From the NCBI GenBank assembly GCA_019114135.1, contig DXGC01000086.1:1-64000 (forward strand): 64,000 nucleotides of DNA, in the 5' to 3' direction. The notes below the pieces were generated by a model that had not been told where the DNA came from, did not search any database, and saw nothing but the letters and a program-made list of their open reading frames with translations. Both the position numbers and the translations under genes were made by a program. Below are positions 1-10,964 of this stretch, one piece after another (the stretch's first letter is position 1; each line of letters opens with the position of its first letter). The stretch comes from Candidatus Corynebacterium avicola. Lineage in GTDB: Bacteria > Actinomycetota > Actinomycetes > Mycobacteriales > Mycobacteriaceae.

Positions 1-1013
<1,013 letters not shown>

Positions 1014-1033
1014 GCTCCTGCCTGATCCCGGAT

Positions 1034-1067
1034 ACGCCGCCGCTGTCACCGACAGCGGCGGCGTTAT
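1034..1067 (+). terminator. Intrinsic terminator after asd
   Basis: acgccgccgctgtc-acc-gacagcggcggcgt, perfect 14-bp stem. Confidence 0.75.
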
Positions 1068-1145
1068 CGTGTCCCGCACGGGCACGATGTCCTGTGAATC
1101 CGTAGTCTTGGGAAATAACTGTTACCTCAGCGGATCCGAAAGGGC

Positions 1146-1622
1146 ATGACCATGACGAAGACCATTCTCACCGGTGTTGACTCGAGTCAGACGGCGTTGG
1201 CTGCGGCCGAGAAGGCCGCCGAACTCGCGGCAAGCTACGGCGGTGTGCTGCACATCTGCTCGGCCTACAGCAAGGCCAGCGAGGATGCCCTCGAATCGGT
1301 CCGGTCCAGCACCGCGAGCCGGGTGGACGCGGAATCGCTGGACAAGCTGACCGCGGGATTGTCGAAGGCCTCGCAGGATGTCGCAGAGTCCGTGGCGGAC
1401 GTGCTGCGCGGATCGTACCCCGAGCTGACGATCGAGGTGAGTGCCGTCGGCGGAACTCCTGCAGACGTCCTGATCGACAAGGCCAAGGAGCTGGACGCGG
1501 ACGTCATCGTCGTGGGCAACAAGCATGTCCAGGGTATGTCCCGCATCCTCGGCAGCGTCGCCCGCAAGATCGCCTCCGAGGCTCCCTGCGACCTCTACAT
1601 CGCCCACACCACCCGGCGCTGA
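1146..1622 (+). CDS. Universal stress protein (UspA family)
   Basis: 158 aa; VDSSQTAL start, DVIVVGNKHVQGMSRILGSVARKIASEAPCDLYIAHTT nucleotide-binding tail. Confidence 0.9.
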   Translation: MTMTKTILTGVDSSQTALAAAEKAAELAASYGGVLHICSAYSKASEDALESVRSSTASRVDAESLDKLTAGLSKASQDVAESVADVLRGSYPELTIEVSAVGGTPADVLIDKAKELDADVIVVGNKHVQGMSRILGSVARKIASEAPCDLYIAHTTRR

Positions 1623-1756
1623 GGTTCCGTTCCCGGGGGTGTACCCCGGTGACTGGACGCCATATGTTGAGGTGTCTACCGTGTGGTACTTTGTGATCAC
1701 ACATCACATCACCGTGTGAAACTATCGAGACGGCCACGTCAGCCGAAAGGTGAACC

Positions 1757-2227
1757 ATGACAAAGACAATCGTGACCGGGGTGGATTCGAGCCAGACTGC
1801 GCTCAGGGCCGCCGAAAAGGCCGCGGAGCTCGCCGACAACTACGGCGGCACGCTGCACATCTGTACCGCATTCAGCACCAGCAGCACCGATGCGCTGAGT
1901 TCGATCCGAAGCCGCAGCAGTGGCCGGACCAGCTCCTCGGAGTACAAGAAACTCATCGCGGGGGTGTCTGCCGCTGCGGAACAGATCGCCGAGTCGGTCG
2001 CGGCCATCCTGCGGGAGGTGCACCCCGACCTGACGATCGAGGTCTCCTCGGTGCCGGGCAACCCGGCGGACGCTCTTCTGAAGAAGTCCCGCGAACTGGA
2101 CGCTGACCTCATCGTCGTGGGCAACAAGCGCGTCCAGGGCGTGTCCCGCATCCTCGGCAGCATCGCCCGCAAGGTCTCGGCCGAGGCTCCCTGCGACCTC
2201 TACATCGCCCACACCACCCAGCGCTGA
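1757..2227 (+). CDS. Universal stress protein (UspA family), tandem paralog
   Basis: 156 aa, closely similar to the preceding ORF, especially the C-terminus. Confidence 0.9.
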   Translation: MTKTIVTGVDSSQTALRAAEKAAELADNYGGTLHICTAFSTSSTDALSSIRSRSSGRTSSSEYKKLIAGVSAAAEQIAESVAAILREVHPDLTIEVSSVPGNPADALLKKSRELDADLIVVGNKRVQGVSRILGSIARKVSAEAPCDLYIAHTTQR

Positions 2228-2257
2228 GGTCGTTGAGAAGCTCCGGTGACGGGCCAG

Positions 2258-3271
2258 TCAGGCCTCAGGCAGGTCCGACCAGTGCTCACGCACCAGGTCG
2301 AGGACCAGGCGGGTGAACTCCGGGGTCAGCCCCGGTGTCCCGGACCGGACCATGGACAGACCCAGTTCGGTCGCGGTGTCCGCGGCCTCGTTGTCGAGGT
2401 CCCACATGACCTCCATGTGGTCGGTGAGGAAGCCCACCGGGCACAGGACGATACCGCGACGGTCGGGGACCGCCGCATCGGGACCGCTGGTCTCCTCGAG
2501 GTGGTCGCAGATGTCCGGCTCCAGCCACGGGATGTGCGGTGGGCCCGAGCGGGACTGCCACACGAGCTCGACGGCCGGATCCTCACCCTCTGCCGCGGCG
2601 AAGGAACTGCCGGCACGGATGGCCTCGGCGGCGGCACGGACCTGTGCGGAGTAGCTCTGACCGGTGTCCCCGGCAGACTCCTCGTCGGCGGAGACCGGGA
2701 TGGAGTGGGCGGTGAACAGCAGGCGGGCGTCGTCCTGCAGTTCCGTGGGCAGCTCGGCGCGGGCCTCGTCCACCAGACGGGCGAAGCCGGCGTGGAGTAG
2801 ATCCAGGGCGTGGAACGGAAGGATCTTCGTCATCGACGGCGGGGTGATCCCGGCGTCGCGGCAGGCCTGCAGAGCCCGCTCGATGTCCTCGCGGTACTGG
2901 ACGTCACCGGAGTAGCCGCCCCAGGCGGAGGTGGCGAGCACGACGACGTCGGTCACCCCGTCGGCGACCATCTGTCTGGTGGTGTCCTCGACATAGGGTT
3001 CCCAGTTGCGGTTGCCGAAGTAGACCGGCAGATCCTCGGCGGAGACGCCCCGGGCGGCGAGCTCGGTACGCAGGTTGTCGATGATCTCGAGGTTCTGGTC
3101 GTTGATCGGGCTCTTGCCACCGAAGCGGTAGTAGTGCTCGCCGACCTCGGCGAGACGCTCCCGGGGGATCCCCCGTCCACGGGTCACGTTCTCGAGGAAG
3201 GGGACGACGTCGTCCTCCTTCTCGGGGCCACCGAAAGACAGGACGAGCAGTGCTCTACCAGTTGAAGACAT
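2258..3271 (-). CDS. hemH: Ferrochelatase (coproporphyrin type)
   Basis: MSSTGRALLVLSFGGPEKEDDVVPFLENVTRGRGIP...; TAHSIP motif; start set at ATG 3271 inside the longer ORF. Confidence 0.92.
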   Translation of the reverse strand: MSSTGRALLVLSFGGPEKEDDVVPFLENVTRGRGIPRERLAEVGEHYYRFGGKSPINDQNLEIIDNLRTELAARGVSAEDLPVYFGNRNWEPYVEDTTRQMVADGVTDVVVLATSAWGGYSGDVQYREDIERALQACRDAGITPPSMTKILPFHALDLLHAGFARLVDEARAELPTELQDDARLLFTAHSIPVSADEESAGDTGQSYSAQVRAAAEAIRAGSSFAAAEGEDPAVELVWQSRSGPPHIPWLEPDICDHLEETSGPDAAVPDRRGIVLCPVGFLTDHMEVMWDLDNEAADTATELGLSMVRSGTPGLTPEFTRLVLDLVREHWSDLPEA

Positions 3272-3281
3272 GCAGCACAGT

Positions 3282-4007
3282 CTACCCCCAGCGCATGTCC
3301 GGGAAGGCCTCGTCCCCGGAGTCCGGGGTGCCGGGGGCACCATCACCAGCATCATCTGCAGCGCTGCCGTTCCCCGCGGCGAGCAGGTCCGCACGGGCAC
3401 GGGCGACGCGGGAGCGGATCGTCCCGACCCGTACACCGCAGATGTCCGCGGCCTCGGAGTAGGTGTGCCCCAGGATCTGGGTGAGGATCAACGCCTCACG
3501 ACGCTCCGGGGCCAGGTTGTCGAGCAGGGTGCGGGCGTCGACCAGTTCGGCCCAGGTCTGGCCACCGGTGGTGTCGGGGGAGACGGTGTCGCGGGCGGCG
3601 TCCTCCCATTGCTCGGTGGACTTGCGGGGCCGGGCCATGTCGTGGCGGACGCTGTCGACCCAGGTGTGCCGGGCCAGCGCGAGGATCCAGGTGCGTGCCG
3701 AGGACCTGGCGGCGAAGCGGGGGAGGGCCTTGATGACCCGCAGGTAGGTCTCCTGGGTGAGGTCGTCGGCCCGGTCGGTGTCGGCGAGGTGGGCGAGCAG
3801 ACGCCACACATCCCCGTGGGTCGCCTCGATGAAGTCGGTCAGCGCCTGGCGGTCACCGGACGCCGCACGCAGGGCGAGGTCGGTGACGGCCGCATCCCCC
3901 GGACGGGCGGCACCAGCGGTCCGTCCGCGCGACGGCACGCCCGACGAGTTGGCCCGGGCGGCAGTGCCGGGGTCGTCGTTCGAGGACGCGGAGAACGGGA
4001 AGCGCAC
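3282..4007 (-). CDS. sigC: ECF RNA polymerase sigma factor, SigC-like
   Basis: Sigma-70 region 2 (DDLTQETYLRVIKALPRF) and region 4 (REALILTQILGHTYSEAADICGVRVGTIRSRVARAR); synteny with C. glutamicum asd-sigC. Confidence 0.85.
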   Translation of the reverse strand: MRFPFSASSNDDPGTAARANSSGVPSRGRTAGAARPGDAAVTDLALRAASGDRQALTDFIEATHGDVWRLLAHLADTDRADDLTQETYLRVIKALPRFAARSSARTWILALARHTWVDSVRHDMARPRKSTEQWEDAARDTVSPDTTGGQTWAELVDARTLLDNLAPERREALILTQILGHTYSEAADICGVRVGTIRSRVARARADLLAAGNGSAADDAGDGAPGTPDSGDEAFPDMRWG

Positions 4008-4035
4008 ACTACAAATCTAGCACTGGTGGTTGCGT

Positions 4036-4452
4036 TCAGGAAGATTCCTTCGCCCGCTCACCGCCGGAGAGCGGCACCGTGTGGTCCCACAGCGTGGCGT
4101 GCAGCGCGCGACCCATGACGTAGGAGCCGGCGGCCTGCACGATCAGCAGCGCAAGCACCGCGGCAATGGCCCTGACCAGGTATCCCCAAACGAACCCCTC
4201 GGTGGCCCAGGAATTGACCAGGTCGGCCATCACCAGCAGGGGGATTCCCATGCCCAGGGCGGGGCCCATCATGTTGACCTGGCTCAGTGCGTCCGGCGCC
4301 AGGTACATGGCGACCGCGGAGACCAGGATGAAGATCGCACCGGTCAGTGCGAGGATTCCGGCGACGACCGCGCCGACCCAGCCGATGCTGTCGAAGTCCT
4401 GCAGCTCAGCGTCAGCGGCGAGGAGGGTGAGGGTGGAAGTGTCGGTGACCAT
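4036..4452 (-). CDS. mnhG: Na+/H+ antiporter subunit G
   Basis: 138 aa membrane protein with GAIFILVSAVAMYLAPDALSQVNMMGPALGMGIPLL; last gene of mrp operon. Confidence 0.85.
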   Translation of the reverse strand: MVTDTSTLTLLAADAELQDFDSIGWVGAVVAGILALTGAIFILVSAVAMYLAPDALSQVNMMGPALGMGIPLLVMADLVNSWATEGFVWGYLVRAIAAVLALLIVQAAGSYVMGRALHATLWDHTVPLSGGERAKESS

Positions 4453-4460
4453 GGTTTCTG

Positions 4461-4739
4461 CTACCTCCTGCCACGGGTGATGATGCGGGCGAATGCGATG
4501 GTGCTGATCGCACCACCGAGTCCGGCGATCAGGACGACGTCGTAGGTGATCGCGGTCCGGACGAACAGGCTGTAGACCAGGAACCCGGCGATGACGGTGA
4601 TGAAGATCATGTCAGCCAGGACGGCCCGTCGGGCGTCGTTACGTGTCGACACGGCACGCCAGAGCACGAGAGCCAAGGCGACGGCGACGATGGCGCCCGC
4701 CATTCCGGCGAAGATCCAGAGCAACTGGGTGGGGGTCAT
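4461..4739 (-). CDS. mnhF: Na+/H+ antiporter subunit F
   Basis: 92 aa, three predicted TM segments; operon position. Confidence 0.82.
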   Translation of the reverse strand: MTPTQLLWIFAGMAGAIVAVALALVLWRAVSTRNDARRAVLADMIFITVIAGFLVYSLFVRTAITYDVVLIAGLGGAISTIAFARIITRGRR

Positions 4740-5875
4740 TTCTTCCCGTCCTCCGTCGTGTCGGTGTCCTTCTTGGGTTTGTCGGACTTTTCAGCCTTCC
4801 CGGCCTTTTCCGACTTCCCGGTCTTGTCAGACTTGCCACCCTGCTTGCCCGTGCCGCTGAGGTTGAGGTTCGGGTGCGGCAGCCGCGACCGCACCTCCAA
4901 GGCGTTGACCAGGGAGGTGATCGGGGCGGTGCGGCGTCCGGAGGAGGACTTGCTGCTGGACGAACCGGTGGCCGGTGCCGAGGCATCGGAATCGGTGTCG
5001 TGCGCCAGCGCGGCGACCCCACCATCGGTCTCCGGGGCCACCCGGGCCGGGTCGATGCCCGTGGAGTCGTCGTCCTCCTCGTCCTCGTACTCGAGTGTGA
5101 GCGGCGGAGGGCTGAGCTCCTCCGCGAGCTTGCGGCGGCGGCGCTCCTCTTCCTCCTGCGCCCGACGGCGGCGCTCCTCGGCGGCCTTGCGGGCATGCTC
5201 CCGGGCGATCTTCTCCCGCTGCTCGCGGGAGAGGTCCCCGAGGTCGTTCTCGTCGAGGGCGTCCTCCTGCCGCATGATCGCGGCGACGAAGGCGGCGGCG
5301 TGCGGGGTGGAGTCGACCTTCTCGATGTCGAAGGTGCCGTCCTCGCTGGCACGTCCACCACGGTTGCCGCGGTAGCCACGGGGACCGGGGACACCGCGCT
5401 CCACGAGGTGCTCCACGTCGAACTCGATCTTCTTCTTCCGCACGGAGGGGACCAGTTTGGCCTCCATGTGCGCCAGTGAGTGCAGCAGCTCCTGCGGGTC
5501 GGCACCGTACATGGCGTGCACGGCCAGGAAACGCTGGACGCGGGTCAGGCCGTGGGTGCGGAACTCGGAGGTGGCGACGTCGGCGGCGTCCTGCAGGTTA
5601 CGCTTGCCGGCGGCGGCGTCCTCGTCGACCTCCTTGGGGCCGGTGACACCCAGGGCCAGGGTGCCGGGGGTGATGGTGATCGAGGCGATGAAGGCGGCGA
5701 TGTCCCGCTCACGGGTGAGCCGTAGCGGGTAGTAGACCATCACCGGTGCGATGTGGCGACCGGTGGTGAACGTATCGGACGCCATGATCAGCGATTCCTT
5801 GATGACCTGACCGATCAGCCAGACGCCGTAGGACACGACGTGCCATGAACTTCTGAGTGCGTATGTGAGCTTCAT
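4736..5875 (-). CDS. mnhE: Na+/H+ antiporter subunit E with long charged C-terminal extension
   Basis: N-terminal MrpE region (YYPLRLTRERDIAAFIASITITPGTLALGV), then about 250 aa of charged low-complexity sequence; 4-bp overlap with mnhF. Confidence 0.8.
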   Translation of the reverse strand: MKLTYALRSSWHVVSYGVWLIGQVIKESLIMASDTFTTGRHIAPVMVYYPLRLTRERDIAAFIASITITPGTLALGVTGPKEVDEDAAAGKRNLQDAADVATSEFRTHGLTRVQRFLAVHAMYGADPQELLHSLAHMEAKLVPSVRKKKIEFDVEHLVERGVPGPRGYRGNRGGRASEDGTFDIEKVDSTPHAAAFVAAIMRQEDALDENDLGDLSREQREKIAREHARKAAEERRRRAQEEEERRRRKLAEELSPPPLTLEYEDEEDDDSTGIDPARVAPETDGGVAALAHDTDSDASAPATGSSSSKSSSGRRTAPITSLVNALEVRSRLPHPNLNLSGTGKQGGKSDKTGKSEKAGKAEKSDKPKKDTDTTEDGKK

Positions 5876-7519
5876 CTACTGCTCCGCTCCGCTCGTCGAG
5901 TTGGCCAGACCGTACTCCTCGGACGGCAGGACGACTCCGATGCCGTCCTCCGGGTCTCCGAGGACGGCGTGGACGTAGGGGGTCGTGTCGGTGAGGGAGT
6001 TCGCCGCATCCTCGGTGATGTCGGTGATCGGACCGATGAACAGGAACATCCCCAGGCTGATCACCATCATCGCGGCACTGGGCAGGGTCAACGAACTGCT
6101 GACCGCGAGGCTGGGGTCCATGTCCTGCTTGTCCATCGGTTTGCCCCAGAAGCACTTGCGCCAGACGTGCAGCATGCTGAGCAGCGCACCTACCGAGGCG
6201 ACGATGATCGCGGCGACACCGACCCACACCGTGGGCCCGGCGTCGCGGACCATGGCGAAGATCAGCATGAGCTTGCCCCACAGTCCGGAGAACGGCGGGA
6301 AGCCGATGAGGGAGAGCGCCGCGGCGGCGAAGACCGTGGCGACCAGAGGGTCACGGCGCATCAGTCCGGACAGTCGGCGCAGGCGTCCGGTCCCGTAGGT
6401 CTCCTCGATGGCTCCTGCGGCCATGATCAGCGCACCAGCGGTGATCATGTGGTGCAGCATGTAGAAGATCGCGGCGGACAGCATCAGCTCGGCGTTGCCC
6501 GCCATGAAGGCCAGGCCGACAAGGATGAACGGGATGCCGTTGACCATCTGGTAGGCGATGACGCCTCGCAGGGTGGTCTCACCCAGTGCGGCGTAGCCAC
6601 CGATGAGCATGCCGATCACGGCGAAGACGAGGATCGTCACCGCCCAGCGCTGGTCTCCCTCGAAGATCGTCATGAAGACCCGCAGGATGGCGTACACGCC
6701 GACCTTGGTGTGCAGGCCGGAGAACAGGGCCATCACCGAAGGAGAGGTGGAGCCGTAGGCCCGGGGTAGCCAGGTGTGCACCGGTGCAGCACCGGCCTTG
6801 ACCGCCAGGGCGATCAGGACGATGCCCAGTGCGAGCCAGAGCTGCCACTGGGTGCCGTGGATGCCTTCGGCGAATCCACCGGCCTCGCCGGAGCCGCGCG
6901 GTCCGGCGGCCCCGGCGAGCGCGGCGATGTTGGTGGTGCCGACGACGGCGTAGACCAGGGCGACACCCGAGAGCAGGGTCAGCGAGGTGACCAGGTTGAC
7001 CAGGATGAAGGTGCGGCCGGCGGCCAGTCGTGCCCAGGTGCCGGACATGGCCAGCAGGCCGAAGGACGGCATCAGCATGACCTCGATGAACACGAAGAGG
7101 TTGAAGAGATCGGCGGTGAGGAAGGCACCCCACACACCGGTCAACAGCATCAGCGTCATCGATGGGTAGAACCGCGCGTGGGACTCACCGACGGACTCGG
7201 CGAACCAGGTGGCGGTCAGCGCGACGATCGAGGTGGTGACGATCATGACGGCGGAGAGCGTGTCCGCGGCCAGCGGGATCGACACACCGCCGACGAAGTC
7301 ACCGATGTTGTGGGCGACCACCGTGGTCTCGCCGCCACCGCTGACCTGCATCAGCAGGAGCACACCGGCGACGATGCCGAAGACCGGCACGGCCAGTCCC
7401 AGCAGTCGGCGGGCCAGGGTCCAGGGCAGGGCGGCGGCGAGGCCGGAGGCCACCAGCGGGACGGCGATGATCAGGGCGAGCAACGCACCGAGGGTGTCGG
7501 GGTCGTTGAGGAAGCTCAT
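5876..7519 (-). CDS. mnhD: Na+/H+ antiporter subunit D
   Basis: 547 aa NuoN/MrpD-type proton translocator; overlaps mnhC by one base. Confidence 0.92.
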   Translation of the reverse strand: MSFLNDPDTLGALLALIIAVPLVASGLAAALPWTLARRLLGLAVPVFGIVAGVLLLMQVSGGGETTVVAHNIGDFVGGVSIPLAADTLSAVMIVTTSIVALTATWFAESVGESHARFYPSMTLMLLTGVWGAFLTADLFNLFVFIEVMLMPSFGLLAMSGTWARLAAGRTFILVNLVTSLTLLSGVALVYAVVGTTNIAALAGAAGPRGSGEAGGFAEGIHGTQWQLWLALGIVLIALAVKAGAAPVHTWLPRAYGSTSPSVMALFSGLHTKVGVYAILRVFMTIFEGDQRWAVTILVFAVIGMLIGGYAALGETTLRGVIAYQMVNGIPFILVGLAFMAGNAELMLSAAIFYMLHHMITAGALIMAAGAIEETYGTGRLRRLSGLMRRDPLVATVFAAAALSLIGFPPFSGLWGKLMLIFAMVRDAGPTVWVGVAAIIVASVGALLSMLHVWRKCFWGKPMDKQDMDPSLAVSSSLTLPSAAMMVISLGMFLFIGPITDITEDAANSLTDTTPYVHAVLGDPEDGIGVVLPSEEYGLANSTSGAEQ

Positions 7520-7944
7520 CAGTAGTCCTCCTCTCGTTCACGCCGGCGCTGGGCCTGGGGTGAGTTCTCGTCGATGTGCTGTGCGGAGCGTCCCACGGTG
7601 TCGAGGGCGCGGAACTCACGGCGTGCGCGCTCGACGTCCTCGGCGGAGCGGGTGTCGTCGTCTCGTCCCAGGGCGGCCAGGGCAAGCATGACGGCCGTGG
7701 CAGCCATCGAGATCACGATGGCGGTCAGGACGAAGGCCTGGGGGAGCGGGTCGGCGGAGTCCGCCGCCGCGGTGCGGTCGGCCAGCGGGTCACCTCGCCA
7801 GGCGCCGATGCCGGCGGCCAGCAGGAGCAGGTTGACTCCGTGGCTCATCAGCGTGGTGCCGATGATCACGCGGACCATCCCGCGCTGCATCACCATGTAC
7901 ACACCTGCTGCGACCAGCAGGGCGATGATTGCCGCGATGATCAC
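7519..7944 (-). CDS. mnhC: Na+/H+ antiporter subunit C
   Basis: 141 aa NuoK-like: GMVRVIIGTTLMSHGVNLLLLAAG. Confidence 0.9.
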   Translation of the reverse strand: MIIAAIIALLVAAGVYMVMQRGMVRVIIGTTLMSHGVNLLLLAAGIGAWRGDPLADRTAAADSADPLPQAFVLTAIVISMAATAVMLALAALGRDDDTRSAEDVERARREFRALDTVGRSAQHIDENSPQAQRRREREEDY

Positions 7945-10900
7945 CGGTCCTCACCGTCCTTCCCTGACTTCTCTGCTGCGGGGGCGCCGACGGTTGTCTT
8001 CGGCTTTGTGTCTCCGGCCTTGGCGGTCGTGCCCATCTTCCCCATTTTCTCCACGGGGCTGGGTTTCAGCTTTTTCCCGGGGTCGGTGCCCGGCCGTTCT
8101 CGTCCGCCGAGGGTGTTGATGACGAGGACCACGGTGCCGATCACCGCCAGGTACACGCCGCCGTCGAAGAACAGCGAGGAGCTGAAGTGCTCACTGCCGA
8201 TGTAGAAGTGGATCGGCGCCAGGAAACTGCCCTCGGCGAAACCGGCCAGGCCGGTGACGATGGCCAGGACGATTCCTCCGCCGACGAGCTGGTAGCCCAG
8301 TTCCCGGCTGCCGATCTGACGGGCGGCGGGCTGCACCAGGTACCAGAACACCAGGCCGAGGGCGAGCATCAGGGCGGCGAGGAAGCCGCCGCCGGGGGCC
8401 TGGTGGCCGCGGTAGAAGGTCACCAGGGAGTAGATGATCAGCACACCCAGCATCGGCCAGATGATCTGCCGGCCCAGGATCGAGTTCAGGTGGGTGCTGC
8501 GCAGGTACTTCGAGTAGAACGGCGCGAGCTCCGGGACCTTGTGCACGTCGGGGAACTTGGTGGAGCCCTCCTTACGGAACAGCTCGGCGGTGGAGCCGGG
8601 GCCGTAACCGGGCACCGGCGACTTCGGCACCGAACTGACGATCGCGGCGATGACCAGACCGGCCATGCCGAGCACAGAGAGCTCTCCCAGGGTATCCAGT
8701 GCACGGAATTCCACGATGATCGTGGCCACGATGTTGTTGGCCCCGGAGACTTCCGTGGAATCGTTGATGTACCACTGGGCCAGCTCGGGACGGGGGTGGC
8801 GTCCGATGAGAAGCCAGACACCGACGAAGACGACCAGGCCGACCATGGCGGCGAGGGTGACCGCGAACTTCGTGCGGTTCTCGCCCTCCTTGAGGTACAG
8901 GCGCGGCTGGTGCCGGACGACCAGCATCATGAACACGGTGACGATGAACTCGACCATCAGGTTGGTCAGGGCGACGTCCGGGGCGCCGAGGGTCAGCATG
9001 ATCCAGGAGACGCCGACGCCGGCGACGCCGACGAGGATGACCGACCCCATCCGCGAACGGGTGGAGATGATCGCCATGGTGACCAGGAACATGATCAACA
9101 GACCAGGGATGTCGCTGATCTGGTCGATGCCGGATTCGCGCGGGGGTAGTTCGCCGATGAACTGCAGACCACCGGGGCCGAAGAAGGCGGCGATGGTCAG
9201 CACCAGGAGCATGGTGAAGATCCACACCAGGTGCCCGTTCGGGCTCAGGGTGTTGCCGAGGCGGCTGACCAGGCGGCCCCACCGGTTGGCCATGCGCAGG
9301 GTGAACGCGATGAGCTCGTTGCCGGTGAAGGGGAAGAGGCGGTGGTCCTCCAGCCAGTCGGCCATCGGCTGGCGACGGGTCAGCAACAGGCAGCCGAGGA
9401 TGACGACGGCGATGGTGATGAACAGAGGGATCCCGAAGCCGTGCCACAGTGCCAGGTGGGAGTGGGACTCGCCGACACCGGTGGAACCGACGGCGGCGTC
9501 GATCGGACCGTCGAAGAAGCCGAGGACCACGACCACCGGCAGGGACACCAGGCCGGGGAGGATCGCCGGGAGCCAGAAGGACGCCGGTGCCTCGGTGACC
9601 TCGCCGCCCTCGACGCGGGCGTCGTCCTCCGGGGCGGCGGAGCCGGTGTCGATGAAAGCGCCGAGCAGGTACTTCGCGGAGTACATGAAGGTGGCCAGGG
9701 CGCCGAGGCCGGCGGCGATGAGGAGGATGACCTCGGCCGGCGACGCCAGCGGGGACTCGGTGAAGGCCTCGAGCATGCCCTCCTTGGAGACGAAGCCGAG
9801 CAGCGGAGGAATGCCCGCCATGCTGGCGGCGGCGATCGCCGCACCGCCGAAGGTCCAGGGCATGCGGCGCCAGATGGAGCCGAGCTCACGGATGTCACGG
9901 GTGCCGGTCTGGTGGTCGACCACACCGATGATCATGAACAGCGAGGACTTGAACAGTGCGTGGGCGGCGGTGTGGACGATCGCGGCGGCGATGGCCAGCG
10001 GGGTGCCGATACCGATGGTCGCGACGATCCAGCCCAGCTGGGAGACCGTGGAGTAGGCGGTCAGTCGCTTCAGGTCGGTCTGCTGGAAGGCGAAGACCGC
10101 GGCCATCACGGCGGTGGCCATACCGACGATGATCAGCAGCAGGTTCCAGACCAGGGCGTCGGAGAAGATGCCGCTGAAGCGCAGCAGCAGGTAGATACCG
10201 GCCTTGACCACTGCCGCGGCGTGCAGGAAGGCGGAGACCGGGGTGGCCGCGGCCATGGCCTCCGGCAGCCAGACGTGGAACGGCAACTGGGCGGCCTTGG
10301 AGAAACCACCGATGGCGACGAGGATCGCGACGATGGCCGTCAGCGTGGAGTCCTGCGACCAGACGTCGCTGGCGAGGATCTCGGAGAGGTTCGTCGTCCC
10401 GGTGCTGGCCACCGCGATGCCGAGGGCGACCAGCAGGCTCAGCCCACCGGTGAAGGTGAGGATCAGGGTGCGCACCGCACCCGGCTCACCGGTGTGGCCG
10501 GCCCGTGCGATGAGGAAGAAGGACGCCAGGGAGACCAGCTCCCAGCCGATGAACAGCAGGGCGACGTCGTCGGCGAGGAAGAGCAGGACGACCGAGAACA
10601 TGAACGCCGTCATCAGCACGTAGAAGTTCATGATGTGCTCGCCACGGTGCAGGTAGCGGGCGGAGTAGGCGAACACCGCCGTGCCGATGACCAGTGCGAG
10701 CAGGGTGAAGAACAACCCCAGTGAGTCCATGCGCAGGGCGAACTCGATGTCCCCGCCACCAGGGACTATCCCCTCGAGCCAGGTCGCGGTGAAGGTCGCG
10801 TCCTGACCGTCGATGATGCTGCCGGCGCCGGTGAGGACGTAGCCGGCGAGGGCGGCGAACACTGCTGCCAGGATCCAGCCGGAGTCGCGGTCGAAGATCT

Positions 10901-10964
10901 TGACGAGGACCGGTGTCAGCAGAAGTGCGACCGCCAGCACGACGGGAATCACTATCAGGGTCAC
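7941..10964 (-). CDS. mnhA: Na+/H+ antiporter subunit A (fused A/B type)
   Basis: 1007 aa; NuoL-like N-terminus plus MnhB-like C-terminus; GTG start. Confidence 0.92.
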   Translation of the reverse strand: MTLIVIPVVLAVALLLTPVLVKIFDRDSGWILAAVFAALAGYVLTGAGSIIDGQDATFTATWLEGIVPGGGDIEFALRMDSLGLFFTLLALVIGTAVFAYSARYLHRGEHIMNFYVLMTAFMFSVVLLFLADDVALLFIGWELVSLASFFLIARAGHTGEPGAVRTLILTFTGGLSLLVALGIAVASTGTTNLSEILASDVWSQDSTLTAIVAILVAIGGFSKAAQLPFHVWLPEAMAAATPVSAFLHAAAVVKAGIYLLLRFSGIFSDALVWNLLLIIVGMATAVMAAVFAFQQTDLKRLTAYSTVSQLGWIVATIGIGTPLAIAAAIVHTAAHALFKSSLFMIIGVVDHQTGTRDIRELGSIWRRMPWTFGGAAIAAASMAGIPPLLGFVSKEGMLEAFTESPLASPAEVILLIAAGLGALATFMYSAKYLLGAFIDTGSAAPEDDARVEGGEVTEAPASFWLPAILPGLVSLPVVVVLGFFDGPIDAAVGSTGVGESHSHLALWHGFGIPLFITIAVVILGCLLLTRRQPMADWLEDHRLFPFTGNELIAFTLRMANRWGRLVSRLGNTLSPNGHLVWIFTMLLVLTIAAFFGPGGLQFIGELPPRESGIDQISDIPGLLIMFLVTMAIISTRSRMGSVILVGVAGVGVSWIMLTLGAPDVALTNLMVEFIVTVFMMLVVRHQPRLYLKEGENRTKFAVTLAAMVGLVVFVGVWLLIGRHPRPELAQWYINDSTEVSGANNIVATIIVEFRALDTLGELSVLGMAGLVIAAIVSSVPKSPVPGYGPGSTAELFRKEGSTKFPDVHKVPELAPFYSKYLRSTHLNSILGRQIIWPMLGVLIIYSLVTFYRGHQAPGGGFLAALMLALGLVFWYLVQPAARQIGSRELGYQLVGGGIVLAIVTGLAGFAEGSFLAPIHFYIGSEHFSSSLFFDGGVYLAVIGTVVLVINTLGGRERPGTDPGKKLKPSPVEKMGKMGTTAKAGDTKPKTTVGAPAAEKSGKDGEDR

